The notes under the pieces are model-generated. The model searched no databases. It was given only the letters and a program-made list of their open reading frames with translations, and had not been told where the DNA came from. Positions 1 through 9,247 of a DNA stretch of 34,850 nt are shown here, one piece after another. The stretch spans positions 1-34,850 of the forward strand of contig NZ_JAHBGD010000018.1 of NCBI RefSeq assembly GCF_018390605.1. The letters run 5' to 3'. Source of the DNA: Ancylobacter defluvii (GTDB taxonomy: Bacteria; Pseudomonadota; Alphaproteobacteria; Rhizobiales; Xanthobacteraceae). The stretch's first letter is position 1; every line of letters starts with the position of its first letter. The position numbers and the translations under genes are program-made.

Positions 1-120
1 CCGCGTCAGCGGCGCGCCCCGTCGATGAACGGGGTTATAGGGGGGGGCGTTCTGGGTGTCAACAACGATTTGGCGAGACCTTCGAAAAATCGACATCGAT
101 GCGTCGCCGAACCGTCACGA

Positions 121-163
121 GAGCCGTCCGAATGCCTTGTGACGCAAGGCTTCTGGACGGCTC
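121..163 (-). terminator. Hairpin downstream of cysNC
   Basis: A perfect 9-bp inverted repeat (GAGCCGTCC at 121-129, GGACGGCTC at 155-163) encloses a second 5-bp stem (GCCTT at 134-138, AAGGC at 146-150). It lies just past the cysNC stop codon. There is no T-run on the minus-strand exit side, so it may be a processing or stabilising hairpin rather than a classical intrinsic terminator. Bases 1-120 hold nothing else that I can support. Confidence 0.45.
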
Positions 164-169
164 AAAATT

Positions 170-2065
170 TCACGCCAGATAGCCTAGGCGCTGTAGATAG
201 GCGACGATCTCGTCTGCCAGCACCTCGGGAGCGCGCTCTCCGGCCGCCAGGTGGATCTCCGGGCTCGCCGGTACCTCGTAAGGGCTGTCGATGCCGGTGA
301 AGTTCTTGATCTCGCCACGCCGGGCGCGGGCATAGAGTCCCTTTGGGTCGCGCCGTTCCGCCACGTCGAGCGGCGTATCGACGAAAATCTCCACGAACTC
401 GTCCGGTTCGAGAATCTCACGTGCCATCTGTCGCTCCGCGCGGAACGGCGAGATGAACGAGGTCAGCACGATGAGGCCGGCATCGACGAACAGCTTCGCG
501 GTCTCGCCCACCCGGCGGATGTTCTCCACCCGGTCGGCCGCGGTGAAGCCGAGATCCTTGTTCAACCCATGGCGGACGTTGTCGCCGTCGAGCAGGTAAG
601 TGTGCCGGCCGAGCGCGTTGAGTTTCTTTTCGACGAGGTTGGCCACCATCGACTTACCGGAGCCCGACAGGCCGGTGAACCACAGCACCACCGGCTTTTG
701 CAGCTTCATCGCCGCACGAGAAGCCTTGTCGACCTCCAGCGCCTGCCAATGCACGTTGGTCGCCCGCCTGAGGCCGAAATCGATCATCCCGGCGCCGACG
801 GTGAGATTGCTCATCCGGTCGATGATGATGAAGGCGCCGGTCTGCGGCACGTCGGCGAATGGATCGAAGGCGATCGGCTGCTGGGTGGCGAGATTGACCA
901 CCCCGACCTCGTTGAGCGCCAACTGCTTGGCGGCCAGCTTCTGGAAGCTGTTCACATCGACCTTGTGCTTGATCTCGGTGACGCTGGCGCTCACCGTGCG
1001 GGTGCCGATCTTGATAAGATAGGGCCGGCCCGGCAGCAGCGCGTCGTCATGCATCCAGATGAGATGCGCCGCGAACTGGTCGGACACTTCAGGCCGCGCG
1101 GCAGCGGCGGCGATGATATCACCGCGGGAGATGTCGACCTCGTCCTCCAGCGTCAGGGTCACCGCTTCGCCGGCTTCCGCCCGCGGCTGCACCCCGTCCT
1201 TGGTGACGATCGCCTTCACCTTGCTGGTACGCCCCGAGCCTGCCACCACGATGGCGTCGCCCGGCCGCACCGAGCCGCTCGCCACCGTGCCGGAAAAGCC
1301 GCGGAAATCGAGATTGGGCCGATTCACCCATTGCACCGGCATGCGGAACGGCCGCACCAGCGCATCGTCGGCCACCGGCACGCTCTCCAGATGCTCGACC
1401 AGCGTCGGGCCGTCATACCAGGGCGTGCGCGGGCTTCTCTCCAGCATATTGTCGCCGTAGCGGGCCGAGAGCGGCACCGCGATCAGGCTTTCAAAGCCAA
1501 ATCCGGCTGAAAATTCGCGATAGGCCGCGACGATGTCGTCGAAGACCTTCTGCGAAAAGTCGACCAGGTCGATCTTGTTCACCGCCAGCACGACATGGCG
1601 GATACCCAGCAGCGAGACGATGAAGGAATGCCGACGCGTCTGGGTGAGGATGCCCTGCCGGGCATCGACCAGGATCACCGCGAGATCGGAGTTCGAAGCA
1701 CCCGTCGCCATGTTGCGGGTATATTGCTCGTGGCCGGGCGTATCGGCGACGATGAACTTGCGCTTGTCGGTGGCGAAAAAGCGATAGGCCACGTCGATGG
1801 TGATGCCCTGCTCGCGCTCGGCGGCAAGACCATCCACCAACAATGCAAAATCGAGATCGTCGCCGGCGGTGCCATGCTTGCGCGAGTCGTTCGACAATGC
1901 AGCAAGCTGGTCCTCGAACAGCAGCTTGGTGTCGTAGAGCAGGCGTCCGATCAGCGTCGACTTGCCATCATCGACGCTGCCGCAAGTGAGGAAGCGCAGC
2001 AGGCTCTTATTCTCTTGGGCGGAGAGATAATCGGCGACGACGGTCGCTTCGGCGGGCATGCTCAT
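170..2065 (-). CDS. cysNC: Bifunctional sulfate adenylyltransferase subunit 1 / adenylylsulfate kinase (CysNC)
   Basis: This fused enzyme makes APS (GTP-driven, together with CysD) and phosphorylates it to PAPS in the cytoplasm. The N-terminal EF-Tu-like GTPase half has the P-loop GSVDDGKST at residues 29-37, then DTPGHEQ and NKIDLVD. The C-terminal APS kinase half has its own P-loop GLSGSGKS at about residues 465-472, followed by the [10 protein letters not shown] and FISPFRAER motifs typical of CysC. The 631 aa length matches known CysNC/NodQ fusions. The frame is open further upstream, but the ATG at 2065 lies one base past the cysD stop codon and has AAGGG about 10 bases ahead of it; an ATG two codons later is also possible. 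It is the last gene of the cysD-cysNC unit. Function is secure. Confidence 0.95.
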   Translation of the reverse strand: MSMPAEATVVADYLSAQENKSLLRFLTCGSVDDGKSTLIGRLLYDTKLLFEDQLAALSNDSRKHGTAGDDLDFALLVDGLAAEREQGITIDVAYRFFATDKRKFIVADTPGHEQYTRNMATGASNSDLAVILVDARQGILTQTRRHSFIVSLLGIRHVVLAVNKIDLVDFSQKVFDDIVAAYREFSAGFGFESLIAVPLSARYGDNMLERSPRTPWYDGPTLVEHLESVPVADDALVRPFRMPVQWVNRPNLDFRGFSGTVASGSVRPGDAIVVAGSGRTSKVKAIVTKDGVQPRAEAGEAVTLTLEDEVDISRGDIIAAAAARPEVSDQFAAHLIWMHDDALLPGRPYLIKIGTRTVSASVTEIKHKVDVNSFQKLAAKQLALNEVGVVNLATQQPIAFDPFADVPQTGAFIIIDRMSNLTVGAGMIDFGLRRATNVHWQALEVDKASRAAMKLQKPVVLWFTGLSGSGKSMVANLVEKKLNALGRHTYLLDGDNVRHGLNKDLGFTAADRVENIRRVGETAKLFVDAGLIVLTSFISPFRAERQMAREILEPDEFVEIFVDTPLDVAERRDPKGLYARARRGEIKNFTGIDSPYEVPASPEIHLAAGERAPEVLADEIVAYLQRLGYLA

Positions 2066-2066
2066 C

Positions 2067-2975
2067 TCAGAAATACCCTTCACGCTTCTTCTTTTCCATC
2101 GAGGCCGCATCGTCGTGATCGATGAGTCGTCCCGCCCGCTCCGAGGTGCGGGCGATCAGCATCTCGCGCACGATGTCCTCGAGCGATGTCGCCTCGCTAT
2201 CGATAGCGGCGGTTAGCGGGTAGCAGCCGAGCGTGCGGAACCGCACCATCCGCTGCTCGGGAGTCTCGCCCGGCTTCAGCGGCATGCGCGTATCATCGAC
2301 CATGATCATCTGCCCGTCGCGCCACACCACCGGCCGGCGGGCGGCGAAATACAGCGGCACGATCGGGATGCGTTCGGCAAGGATGTATTGCCAGATGTCG
2401 AGTTCCGTCCAGTTGGACAGCGGGAAGACGCGGATCGATTCACCCGGCCGTACCTTGGTATTGTAGAGGTTCCATAGCTCGGGACGCTGGCTCTTCGGGT
2501 CCCAGGCATGGGTTTCGGTGCGGAAGGAGAAGATGCGCTCCTTGGCGCGGCTCTTCTCCTCGTCGCGCCGGGCACCGCCGAAAGCCGCGTCGAAGCCGTA
2601 ATGGGTCAGCGCTTCCTTCAGCGCCTCGGTCTTCATCACATCGGTGTAGAGCGAGGAGCCGTGATCGAAGGGATTTATGCCCTGCGCGATGCCGGCTTGA
2701 TTGGTATGGACGATGAGATCGAAGCCCAGTTCCCTCGCCATCCGGTCACGGAAGGCGATCATCTCGCGGAACTTCCACGTCGTGTCGATGTGCATCAGCG
2801 GAAAGGGCGGCCGGGAGGGATAGAACGCCTTCACCGCCAGATGCAGCATCACCGCCGAATCCTTGCCGATGGAATAGAGCATCACCGGCTTTTTGAACTC
2901 GGCCGCCACTTCGCGGATGATATGGATCGACTCGGCCTCAAGCCGCCGCAAATGGGTCATGCGATCTGACGACAC
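2067..2975 (-). CDS. cysD: Sulfate adenylyltransferase subunit 2 (CysD)
   Basis: Small catalytic subunit of ATP sulfurylase, of the PAPS reductase-like adenine nucleotide alpha-hydrolase fold. It pairs with the CysN half of the next gene to adenylate sulfate. The PP-loop-type motif [14 protein letters not shown] is near residue 35, and the family motifs [31 protein letters not shown] and [11 protein letters not shown] are all intact. The 302 aa length is normal. I chose the GTG at 2975 because AAGGA sits 8 bases upstream; an internal ATG at 2960 has no ribosome-binding site. The gene is separated from cysNC by one base, so translational coupling is likely, and it lies 64 bp downstream of... 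the cysQ stop is at 3040, on the same strand. Confidence 0.95.
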   Translation of the reverse strand: MSSDRMTHLRRLEAESIHIIREVAAEFKKPVMLYSIGKDSAVMLHLAVKAFYPSRPPFPLMHIDTTWKFREMIAFRDRMARELGFDLIVHTNQAGIAQGINPFDHGSSLYTDVMKTEALKEALTHYGFDAAFGGARRDEEKSRAKERIFSFRTETHAWDPKSQRPELWNLYNTKVRPGESIRVFPLSNWTELDIWQYILAERIPIVPLYFAARRPVVWRDGQMIMVDDTRMPLKPGETPEQRMVRFRTLGCYPLTAAIDSEATSLEDIVREMLIARTSERAGRLIDHDDAASMEKKKREGYF

Positions 2976-3039
2976 GGCACAGTCCTTTCAACATACGCGC
3001 CCAAAGCTCTATGGGAGAGCCGGTCGGGCAGCGCCTCAT

Positions 3040-3888
3040 TCATGATGCGGTCGCATCCGGCAACCGAGCGACGCCCGCCGCGAGCGCCGGATCGCCGAAA
3101 GCGACGAAATACGGATTGGCGAAATCTGAATCGTTCGCCTGATGGCGCTTGCCGTAGCGCAGCGGCGTGCCGTCAAGCGTCACCACTGCCCCGCCGGCCG
3201 CCCGCAGCACCGCGTCGCCTGCCGCAGTGTCCCATTCCATGGTGCGGCCGTGGCGCGGGTAGAGATCCGCCACCCCTTCGGCAAGCAGGCAGAACTTCAG
3301 CGACGACCCCGCCGAGACGAAGGAATGCCCGGAAAAACGCTTCAGCCATTCCGCCGTTTCCGGCGAACCGTGCGACCGGCTGCCCACCACCTGCAGGCAA
3401 GATGCGGCGGAGCGAACCGCAATAGCGGCCTCGCCGACCAGGGCGCCATCCTGCACCTTCGCCTTGAAGGCATGGCCCGGCCGACCGGCATAGAGCAGGC
3501 CGAGCGCGGGGGCGTGGACGACGCCGACGGTCGGAATGCCATTCTCGATCAGCGCAATATTGACGGTGAATTCGCCATTGCGGGCGAGAAACTCGCGGGT
3601 CCCATCGAGCGGATCGACCAGGAAGAAGCGCTCGCCGATCTCCGGCATGCGCCCGGCAGCACACTCCTCCTCGGCGATAACGGGTATCTCTGGAGCTATG
3701 TCCCGCAGGCCCGCCAGTATCACCGTCTCCGCCCGCTCGTCCGCCTCGGTCACCGGCGAATTGTCCGCCTTATTGGAAACGGCGAATTCCGTCGCATAGA
3801 CGTCGAGAACGACCCGGCCCGCCCGCAGCGCCAGCTGCGCGAGACGAGAAAGAAATTCTTCGTTCCGAGAATAAACCGCTTCTTTCAT
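3040..3888 (-). CDS. cysQ: 3'(2'),5'-bisphosphate nucleotidase (CysQ)
   Basis: A member of the Mg-dependent inositol monophosphatase superfamily that dephosphorylates PAP, the by-product of PAPS use, to AMP. The metal-binding motifs are present: EEECAAG near residue 90, DPLDGTREF near residue 110 and EWDTAAGDAVLRAAGG near residue 220. The NGEFTVNIALIENG segment following the DPLDGT motif is characteristic of CysQ rather than of plain inositol phosphatases. At 282 aa it is slightly longer than the E. coli protein. It is the first gene of the minus-strand group and lies 64 bp upstream of cysD, so PAPS synthesis and PAP removal are probably co-transcribed. The ATG at 3888 has only a weak GAGC ribosome-binding site. 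Confidence 0.92.
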   Translation of the reverse strand: MKEAVYSRNEEFLSRLAQLALRAGRVVLDVYATEFAVSNKADNSPVTEADERAETVILAGLRDIAPEIPVIAEEECAAGRMPEIGERFFLVDPLDGTREFLARNGEFTVNIALIENGIPTVGVVHAPALGLLYAGRPGHAFKAKVQDGALVGEAAIAVRSAASCLQVVGSRSHGSPETAEWLKRFSGHSFVSAGSSLKFCLLAEGVADLYPRHGRTMEWDTAAGDAVLRAAGGAVVTLDGTPLRYGKRHQANDSDFANPYFVAFGDPALAAGVARLPDATAS

Positions 3889-4085
3889 GTTTTAGCTCTA
3901 TATCTTACACAGGCTATCAATGGAATATTTTTAATCACATTTAATTTTCGTTATTTTAGCTCGACAGCCTTTCGGAATGAGCGGCCCCCGGCCCGCTTCT
4001 CGCTGCTCCCGGCGAGATATGATAGGCAGCCCCCCAATCGCAAAAACCTGTTTTTCCGCCAGCAAAAGCAAGAAAGGACAAGGCC
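3889..4085. promoter_or_regulatory. Divergent promoter region between cysQ and matB
   Basis: An A+T-rich stretch of 197 bp separates two divergently transcribed units and must hold both promoters. The run around 3890-3955 is far richer in A+T than the surrounding genes. AAGGA at 4074-4078 is the ribosome-binding site for the GTG start at 4086. I could not assign individual -35/-10 boxes or a CysB-type site with confidence. Confidence 0.5.
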
Positions 4086-5609
4086 GTGAGCAGCAATGCC
4101 AATCTCTATGCGGCAATTGAGGCGAGTGCCCGGCGGGCCGGCGACGCGGTCGCCTTCTCGCTGGATGGCTCGACGCTCAGCTATGCCGGGCTGCTCACCC
4201 TGGTCGGCCGCTATGCCAATGCCTTGACCCAGCTTGGCGTCGGACGCGGGGAGCGCGTCACCGTGCAGGTGGAAAAATCGCTCGGCAACGTCGCGCTCTA
4301 TCTGGCGACGCTGAAGATCGGCGCGGCGTACCAGCCGCTCAATACCGCCTACACCGCTGCCGAACTCGACTATTTCCTCGGTGACGCCGAGCCGGCGCTG
4401 CTGGTCGCCGATCCGCGCCGGGTCGAGACGCTGCGCCCGATCGCCGCCGCCCGCGGGGTACGCCACGTCGAGACGCTGGATGCCGCCGGCGAAGGCTCGC
4501 TCGCCTACCTCGCGGCCACGCTGCCGGGCGCGGCGCCGACCGCCATTTGCGAACCCGACGATCTCGCGGCGCTGCTCTATACCTCCGGTACCACCGGCCG
4601 CTCCAAAGGCGCGATGATCACGCATCGCAACCTGTCTTCCAATGCCAAAGCATTGCTGGATATCTGGGCCTTCCAGCCCGGCGACGTGCTGCTGCACGCC
4701 CTGCCGATCTTCCATGTACACGGCCTGTTCGTGGCACTGAACACCGCGCTGCTGAACGGCTCGGAGATTATCTGGCTACCGAAGTTCGACGCCGACACGG
4801 TCATGGCCCACCTCCCCCGCGCAACGGTGATGATGGGCGTGCCGACCTTCTACAGCCGCCTGCTCGCCCATCCCGGCTTCACCCGCGAGCTCTGCGCCGG
4901 CATGCGGCTGTTCATCGCCGGCTCGGCGCCGCTGCTCGCCGAAACCCATCGCCAGTTCCAGGCCGCCACCGGCCACGCCATCCTCGAGCGCTACGGCATG
5001 ACCGAGTGCGGCATGATCACCTCCAACCCCTATGTCGGCACGCGACTGCCCGGTTCGGTCGGCTATCCGCTGCCAGATGTGTCGGTGCGCATCGTCGGCG
5101 AGGACGGTGCGGAGCTGCCCCGCGGCGAGGTCGGCATGCTGGAAACCAACGGCCCCAACCGTTTCCTAGGCTATTGGCGCATGCCGGAGAAGACCGCGGC
5201 CGAGATCCGGCCCGACGGCTTCTTCACTACCGGCGATCTCGCCAGCATGGCCCCCGACGATCGAGTTACCATCGTCGGGCGGGGCAAGGACCTCATCATC
5301 TCCGGTGGATTGAACATCTACCCGAAGGAAATCGAGATGGAGATCGACCAGTTCCCCGGCGTGGTGGAATCGGCGGTCATCGGCGTGCCGCACGCCGATT
5401 TCGGCGAGGCGGTGGTGGCTGTGGTGGTGGCGCGAGCCGCGGCGACGCTCGACGATCTGGCTCTTGGCGAGTGGCTGGCCGGCCGGCTGGCGCGCTTCAA
5501 GCTGCCCAAGCATATCGCGACCGTGGAAGAGTTGCCGCGCAATACCATGGGCAAGGTGCAGAAGGCCGAGTTGCGCGCGCGTTACAAGACACTGTTCCCC
5601 GGCGCCTGA
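4086..5609 (+). CDS. matB: Malonyl-CoA synthetase (MatB-like acyl-CoA ligase)
   Basis: An ANL-superfamily enzyme that activates malonate to malonyl-CoA through a malonyl-AMP intermediate. The A3 motif TSGTTGRSKG is at about residues 166-175, and the adenylate-binding RYGMTECGM at about 300-308. GRGKDLIISGG and the C-terminal NTMGKVQK lysine (about residue 490) are also present. Segments such as VQVEKS, PLNTAYTAAELDYFLGDAEP, HALPIFHVHGLF and RLFIAGSAPLLAETH recall the rhizobial MatB protein closely. The start is GTG, with AAGGA 7 bases upstream. No decarboxylase (matA) or carrier (matC) gene lies beside it, so it stands alone with its own terminator. A related short dicarboxylate such as methylmalonate could also be a substrate. 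Confidence 0.85.
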   Translation: MSSNANLYAAIEASARRAGDAVAFSLDGSTLSYAGLLTLVGRYANALTQLGVGRGERVTVQVEKSLGNVALYLATLKIGAAYQPLNTAYTAAELDYFLGDAEPALLVADPRRVETLRPIAAARGVRHVETLDAAGEGSLAYLAATLPGAAPTAICEPDDLAALLYTSGTTGRSKGAMITHRNLSSNAKALLDIWAFQPGDVLLHALPIFHVHGLFVALNTALLNGSEIIWLPKFDADTVMAHLPRATVMMGVPTFYSRLLAHPGFTRELCAGMRLFIAGSAPLLAETHRQFQAATGHAILERYGMTECGMITSNPYVGTRLPGSVGYPLPDVSVRIVGEDGAELPRGEVGMLETNGPNRFLGYWRMPEKTAAEIRPDGFFTTGDLASMAPDDRVTIVGRGKDLIISGGLNIYPKEIEMEIDQFPGVVESAVIGVPHADFGEAVVAVVVARAAATLDDLALGEWLAGRLARFKLPKHIATVEELPRNTMGKVQKAELRARYKTLFPGA

Positions 5610-5647
5610 GCGGCCTTCGTTGCGCGAGACGGTGGTGAAAGTCGAAG

Positions 5648-5680
5648 GTCGTGGAACCGCCGGGCCTTCCACGACGTTTT
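5648..5680 (+). terminator. Intrinsic terminator of matB
   Basis: A perfect 9-bp stem (GTCGTGGAA at 5648-5656, TTCCACGAC at 5667-5675) with a 10-base loop is followed by GTTTT. It lies 38 bp past the matB stop codon, which suggests that matB is a single-gene transcript. Confidence 0.8.
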
Positions 5681-5739
5681 GGTTACAAATCACCAATCGC
5701 AACGGGCTGCCTTCAACGCCCGTCAGGGAGATGCATGCC

Positions 5740-6276
5740 ATGGGCCTGTTGTCCCGGGATATCAAGTCGCTCGGCGATCTGCTGGTGCAGGGGCTCGGCG
5801 AAGCGCTTTATGCCGAGCGGCGTTGCGCTCGCATGATGCCGATGCTGATCGCCAAGGCATCCGACATCCAGCTGAAAAGCGAGCTGAATTCGGTACTTGT
5901 GGCGAACGCCGCATGCATCGGCCGGCTGGAGGCTGTGTTCCGCCTGCTCGACCGGATGCCGAAGGCGGCGGAATGCCCGGCTATCGACGGGCTGTTCATA
6001 GGCGCCGAGGAGATCAATGGCGAGATCGACGATCCGCATGTGCTCGATTCGGCGATTGCCGCGGCGCTGCTGGATGTCGGCACCTACAAGACCGCCCGCT
6101 ATGCGACGCTGATCGGCTGGTTGCGGCAACTCGGGCGGCACGATGCGGCGGAATTGATCCAGCCCAACCAGGCCGGGTGCCGGCGCTTCGTCGAGGCGCT
6201 GCACATGCTGACGGAACGGCGGTTGAACCCGCGCGCCGGCGGGCGGCTGGAGCCGGCACCGCGCCTCGCCAGCTGA
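5740..6276 (+). CDS. DUF892 / YciE-YciF-type ferritin-like protein
   Basis: A 178 aa all-helical protein that fits the DUF892 (YciE/YciF) family of ferritin-like four-helix proteins, usually stress-induced and presumed to bind a di-metal centre. The opening LLSRDIKSLGDLLVQGLGEA followed by LYAERRCARMMPMLIAKA matches the usual family start, and a later helix carries EEINGEIDDPHVLDSAIAAAL. I chose the ATG at 5740 because AGGGAG (5725-5730) lies 9 bases before it; the ATG at 5731 is too close to that site. The gene follows the matB terminator and converges on the aldehyde dehydrogenase gene. Family placement rests on pattern recall, and the cellular role is unknown. Confidence 0.75.
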   Translation: MGLLSRDIKSLGDLLVQGLGEALYAERRCARMMPMLIAKASDIQLKSELNSVLVANAACIGRLEAVFRLLDRMPKAAECPAIDGLFIGAEEINGEIDDPHVLDSAIAAALLDVGTYKTARYATLIGWLRQLGRHDAAELIQPNQAGCRRFVEALHMLTERRLNPRAGGRLEPAPRLAS

Positions 6277-6311
6277 GGCCGGTGAGGTGTACGGTGCGGC
6301 CGATCCGAGGC

Positions 6312-6333
6312 CGATAGACCGATAGACCGATAG
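6312..6333. repeat. Short tandem repeat, 8-bp unit
   Basis: The unit CGATAGAC occurs twice in full and a third time in part (CGATAG) at 6312-6333. It lies in the 114-bp gap between the converging DUF892 and aldehyde dehydrogenase genes. It is short and has no visible function; the copy number may vary between strains. Confidence 0.7.
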
Positions 6334-6390
6334 CGGCAGGCCCGGCCGCCGCACCAAGAGCGCGACGGCCGACGAGCGGCTATGGCGGCG

Positions 6391-7815
6391 TCAGCCCCAG
6401 CCGACCACGCCCTTGATCTCCAGGAAATCGTGGATCGCCCAGTCGGCATATTCGCGGCCGTTGCCGGACTGCTTGTAGCCGCCGAACGGCGCCATCGTGT
6501 CCCATTCCGGGTAGTTCAGATATACCGAGCCGGCGCGCATGCGCAGGGCCACCGCGCGGGCGTGCTCGATCTCCTGCGACTGGATGTAGGCGGCGAGGCC
6601 GTAGACGGTGTCGTTGGCGATCTCCACCGCCTGGTCCTCGCTGTCATAGGAGAGCACCGACAGCACCGGGCCGAAGATCTCCTCGCGGGCGACGGTCATG
6701 TCGTTGGTGACGTGGCCGAACACCGTGGGGCGGATGTAGTAGCCACGGTTCAGCCCCTCCGGCCGGCCGGGGCCGCCGGTGACCAGGGTGGCGCCGTCGG
6801 CAATGCCGGCCTCGATCAGGCGCTGGATCTTGTCGTACTGGATCTGGCTGACCACCGGGCCGAGATCGGTGCCCTCGGCGGCGGGGGCGCCGGTCACCAG
6901 CGCCTCGGCGGCCTCCTTCGCGATCGACAGCGCCTCGTCATGGCGCTCGGCCGGCACCAGCATGCGGGTCGGCGCATCGCAGGACTGGCCGGTATTGCCG
7001 AAGCAGGCGCGCACGCCCTGCGCCACCGCCTCCTTGAAGTCGGCATCCGGCAGGATGATGTTGGCCGACTTGCCGCCGAGTTCCTGCGCCACCCGCTTCA
7101 CGGTGTCCGCCGCGGTCTTGGCGACGATGATGCCGGCGCGGGTCGAGCCGGTGAAGGACACCATGTCGACGCCCGGATGGCCGGCCATGATCTGCCCGAC
7201 ATCCGGCCCGGTGCCGTTGACGAGGTTGAACACGCCCTTGGGGGTGCCGGCAGCCTCCATCACCTCGGCGAAGACGATGCCGCTGATCGGGGCGATCTCG
7301 GAGGGCTTCAGTACAACCGTACAGCCGGCGGCAATGGCGGGCGCCACCTTGCAGGCGATCTGGTTGAGCGGCCAGTTCCACGGCGTGATCAGCGCGCAGA
7401 CGCCGATCGGCTCCTTGATCACCATGGTGCTGCCGCGGTGCTCAGAGAATTCGTAGGTCTCGAAAGCCTTGATGGTGGCTTCGATATGCGCGCGGCCGGC
7501 CCAGGCCTGCGCGTCGCGGGCGAAGGAGAGCGGCGCGCCCATTTCCTGGCTGACGGCGCGGGCGATGTCTTCGAAACGCTCATTATAGGCGGCGAGGATG
7601 CGCTTGAGCAGCGCCAGGCGCTCTTCCTTCGGCACCAGCGAGAAGCTCGCGAAAGCGGCCTTCGCCGCGGCCACCGCCTTGTCCACATCGCCCGCCGAAC
7701 CGATGGCGATCTGGGTATAGGCCTCCTCGGTCGCGGGATCGATGACGTCGAGCAGGCGCGGCTCGACCGGATCGACCCAGGCGCCGTCGATGTAGAATTT
7801 CTGGTGGTGGCTCAT
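6391..7815 (-). CDS. NAD(P)-dependent aldehyde dehydrogenase
   Basis: A 474 aa cytoplasmic enzyme of the aldehyde dehydrogenase superfamily that oxidises an aldehyde to a carboxylate. The cofactor-binding motif PWNWPLNQ, the SFTGSTRAG turn and the general-base glutamate in QELGGKSANII are present. The catalytic cysteine is Cys279 in NTGQSCDAPTRM. The C-terminal PFGGYKQSGNGREYADWAIHDF segment is typical of the family. A longer frame exists upstream, but the ATG at 7815 gives the usual MSHHQKFYIDGAWV opening. It stands alone, so the substrate cannot be named. The CDAP sequence after the cysteine, where many relatives have a different tetrapeptide, suggests a subgroup. Confidence 0.92.
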   Translation of the reverse strand: MSHHQKFYIDGAWVDPVEPRLLDVIDPATEEAYTQIAIGSAGDVDKAVAAAKAAFASFSLVPKEERLALLKRILAAYNERFEDIARAVSQEMGAPLSFARDAQAWAGRAHIEATIKAFETYEFSEHRGSTMVIKEPIGVCALITPWNWPLNQIACKVAPAIAAGCTVVLKPSEIAPISGIVFAEVMEAAGTPKGVFNLVNGTGPDVGQIMAGHPGVDMVSFTGSTRAGIIVAKTAADTVKRVAQELGGKSANIILPDADFKEAVAQGVRACFGNTGQSCDAPTRMLVPAERHDEALSIAKEAAEALVTGAPAAEGTDLGPVVSQIQYDKIQRLIEAGIADGATLVTGGPGRPEGLNRGYYIRPTVFGHVTNDMTVAREEIFGPVLSVLSYDSEDQAVEIANDTVYGLAAYIQSQEIEHARAVALRMRAGSVYLNYPEWDTMAPFGGYKQSGNGREYADWAIHDFLEIKGVVGWG

Positions 7816-7958
7816 CTGCGCTCTCGTTTGAACGGATCGGCAAGAAAACAAGCGGCGGCGACAGGGAGTCTCCACGCCGGCCGCGCCGATTTATGCACGG
7901 CAGACGCCGGATGAACATGCCGCTCTGCCGAGAACCCGGCCATGTTACACCTTATGCC

Positions 7959-7976
7959 ATATACCACGCAGTATAT
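7959..7976. promoter_or_regulatory. Palindrome upstream of the aldehyde dehydrogenase gene
   Basis: A perfect inverted repeat ATATAC-N6-GTATAT lies in an A+T-rich patch 144 bp upstream of the aldehyde dehydrogenase start. An offset pair CCTTAT (7950-7955) and ATAAGG (7975-7980) surrounds it. The symmetry and 12-bp half-site spacing suit a dimeric repressor, but the regulator is unknown. Confidence 0.4.
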
Positions 7977-8021
7977 AAGGAACGCGCGCGCGAGGCCGCA
8001 CGCCCGATGCTCGCGGCGGGC

Positions 8022-8920
8022 TCAAGCGGCCTCGTGCCCCTCGCGCACCGCGACGGCGAGGCCGAGCGCCTCGGCCCGCGCGGCCAGACGATGCCGGACA
8101 GACCGGGGTAGCTGGCGGGCCGACTTCACCCGCGGCAGGTCGAGCTCCGCAATCGGCGCTTCCGGCGCGTCCTGCCAATTGTCGAACCGGCGCCGGCTGA
8201 CATTGTCGACGAAGGTCTCGGAAGGGATGCCCTCGGCGAGCACAGCGCGTGGTCGTCGAGCTCCACATGGTAATAGACGAAGTTGATCGGCAGAACGTCA
8301 TGCCGCGCGATGCTGGTGCCGTTCACCAGTGCTCCCGCCTGAACCAGCACCCCATCGACCAGCAGCGCATGATCGGCCGAGACGAACAGATCGCGCCGCG
8401 GCAGGTTCTCGCCCAGCGCACCGGCGACGATGCGAATCGGCAGCACCCGCAGCGGATCGGCGAACAGACGGCTGACGGTCTGGCGCGCCAGCCAGCGTAC
8501 CGGCCTCGCCGCGCCCTCGCTGGTGAGGACCAGGTCGCCGGCCTTCAGCGTCTCGATCGCCACCTCGCCTGTCGGCGTCGCGATCCGGGTGCCGGTGAGG
8601 AAGCAGACCACGAAGCTGTCGCCGTCGCGTTCCGCATAGGCGCCGGCAATCTGCGGGGTGTCGGTGAACCACAAACCGACGCCGCCCCCGAGGCCGGCGA
8701 CGAGCCCGTCGCCGCTCGCCCAGTAGAAATAGGCGTTGCCCGATCCATAATCCGGAGCGGAATAGGCGAAGACCGGATTGAGGGGATCCAGGACCGGATC
8801 ATCGACCGTGCCGATAAGCACATCGACCAGGGGATTGTCGGCCTGTCCGGGCTCGCTGCCGCCGATGACATAACCATCGGCATCCACGCGATAGGCGTAG
8901 CGAAATATCTTGATGTCCAT
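8022..8920 (-). pseudogene. Hint-domain protein, frameshifted
   Basis: Reading from the ATG at 8920, the protein has an N-terminal beta-rich segment of about 110 residues. A Hint (hedgehog/intein) domain follows, with the start motif CFLTGTRIATPTGEVAIETL and the block VSADHALLVDG. The frame runs correctly through YYHVELDDHAL and then breaks at about 8243. The expected continuation (LAEGIPSETFVDN and onward to a stop at 8022) is in a different frame. Restoring one G between CTG and TGCTC would rejoin the two halves. The result is either a real one-base deletion or a sequencing error. Related alphaproteobacterial Hint_2 proteins are of unknown function and often sit at the end of secreted proteins. 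No splicing partner is visible. Confidence 0.75.
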
Positions 8921-9247
8921 GCACCGCCCCCACCGGCGTCTTCGGGCGATGCCGCGACGCCATGAGCGACCCGCTTTCCGCCAGCGGGCACCCAATCGAG
9001 GAAAGTAGTACCAAACCACCAGCAATCTGGAAATGGTCGCGACTCAGGTCGGCCGGCCCAGCCGGATCGCTCAAGCTTTGGGCAGCCGGCCGGCGACGCA
9101 CCGGCACACCTGCCCTTGCGTCATAAGAAAAACGGTATCACCACAGGCTTGGCGGCGGATTTGCATGCCGATTGGCCTCCCTTGCCGCCGGATGCGGCCG
9201 CCGGCAAGGACTGCGTTCCGCCCATCGCCCGACCGGAGGTGCCCACC
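8921..9247. other. Divergent intergenic region, Hint gene / ABC importer
   Basis: This 327-bp gap separates the minus-strand Hint gene from the plus-strand binding-protein gene and should contain promoters for both. GGAGG at 9235-9239 is the ribosome-binding site of the importer operon. I looked for a thiamine pyrophosphate riboswitch, because the importer belongs to the NMT1-like group, and saw none of its conserved core. No other structure stands out. Confidence 0.5.

Noticed and set aside
251..1510. A 419-codon plus-strand frame opposite cysNC
   Set aside because: It is an antisense by-product of the well-supported cysNC gene.
6312..6333. CRISPR-like repeat
   Set aside because: The units are 8 bp without spacers, so it is only a short tandem repeat.
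8921..9247. Possible thiamine pyrophosphate riboswitch upstream of the NMT1-type binding protein
   Set aside because: None of the conserved CUGAGA and ACCUGA core elements is present.
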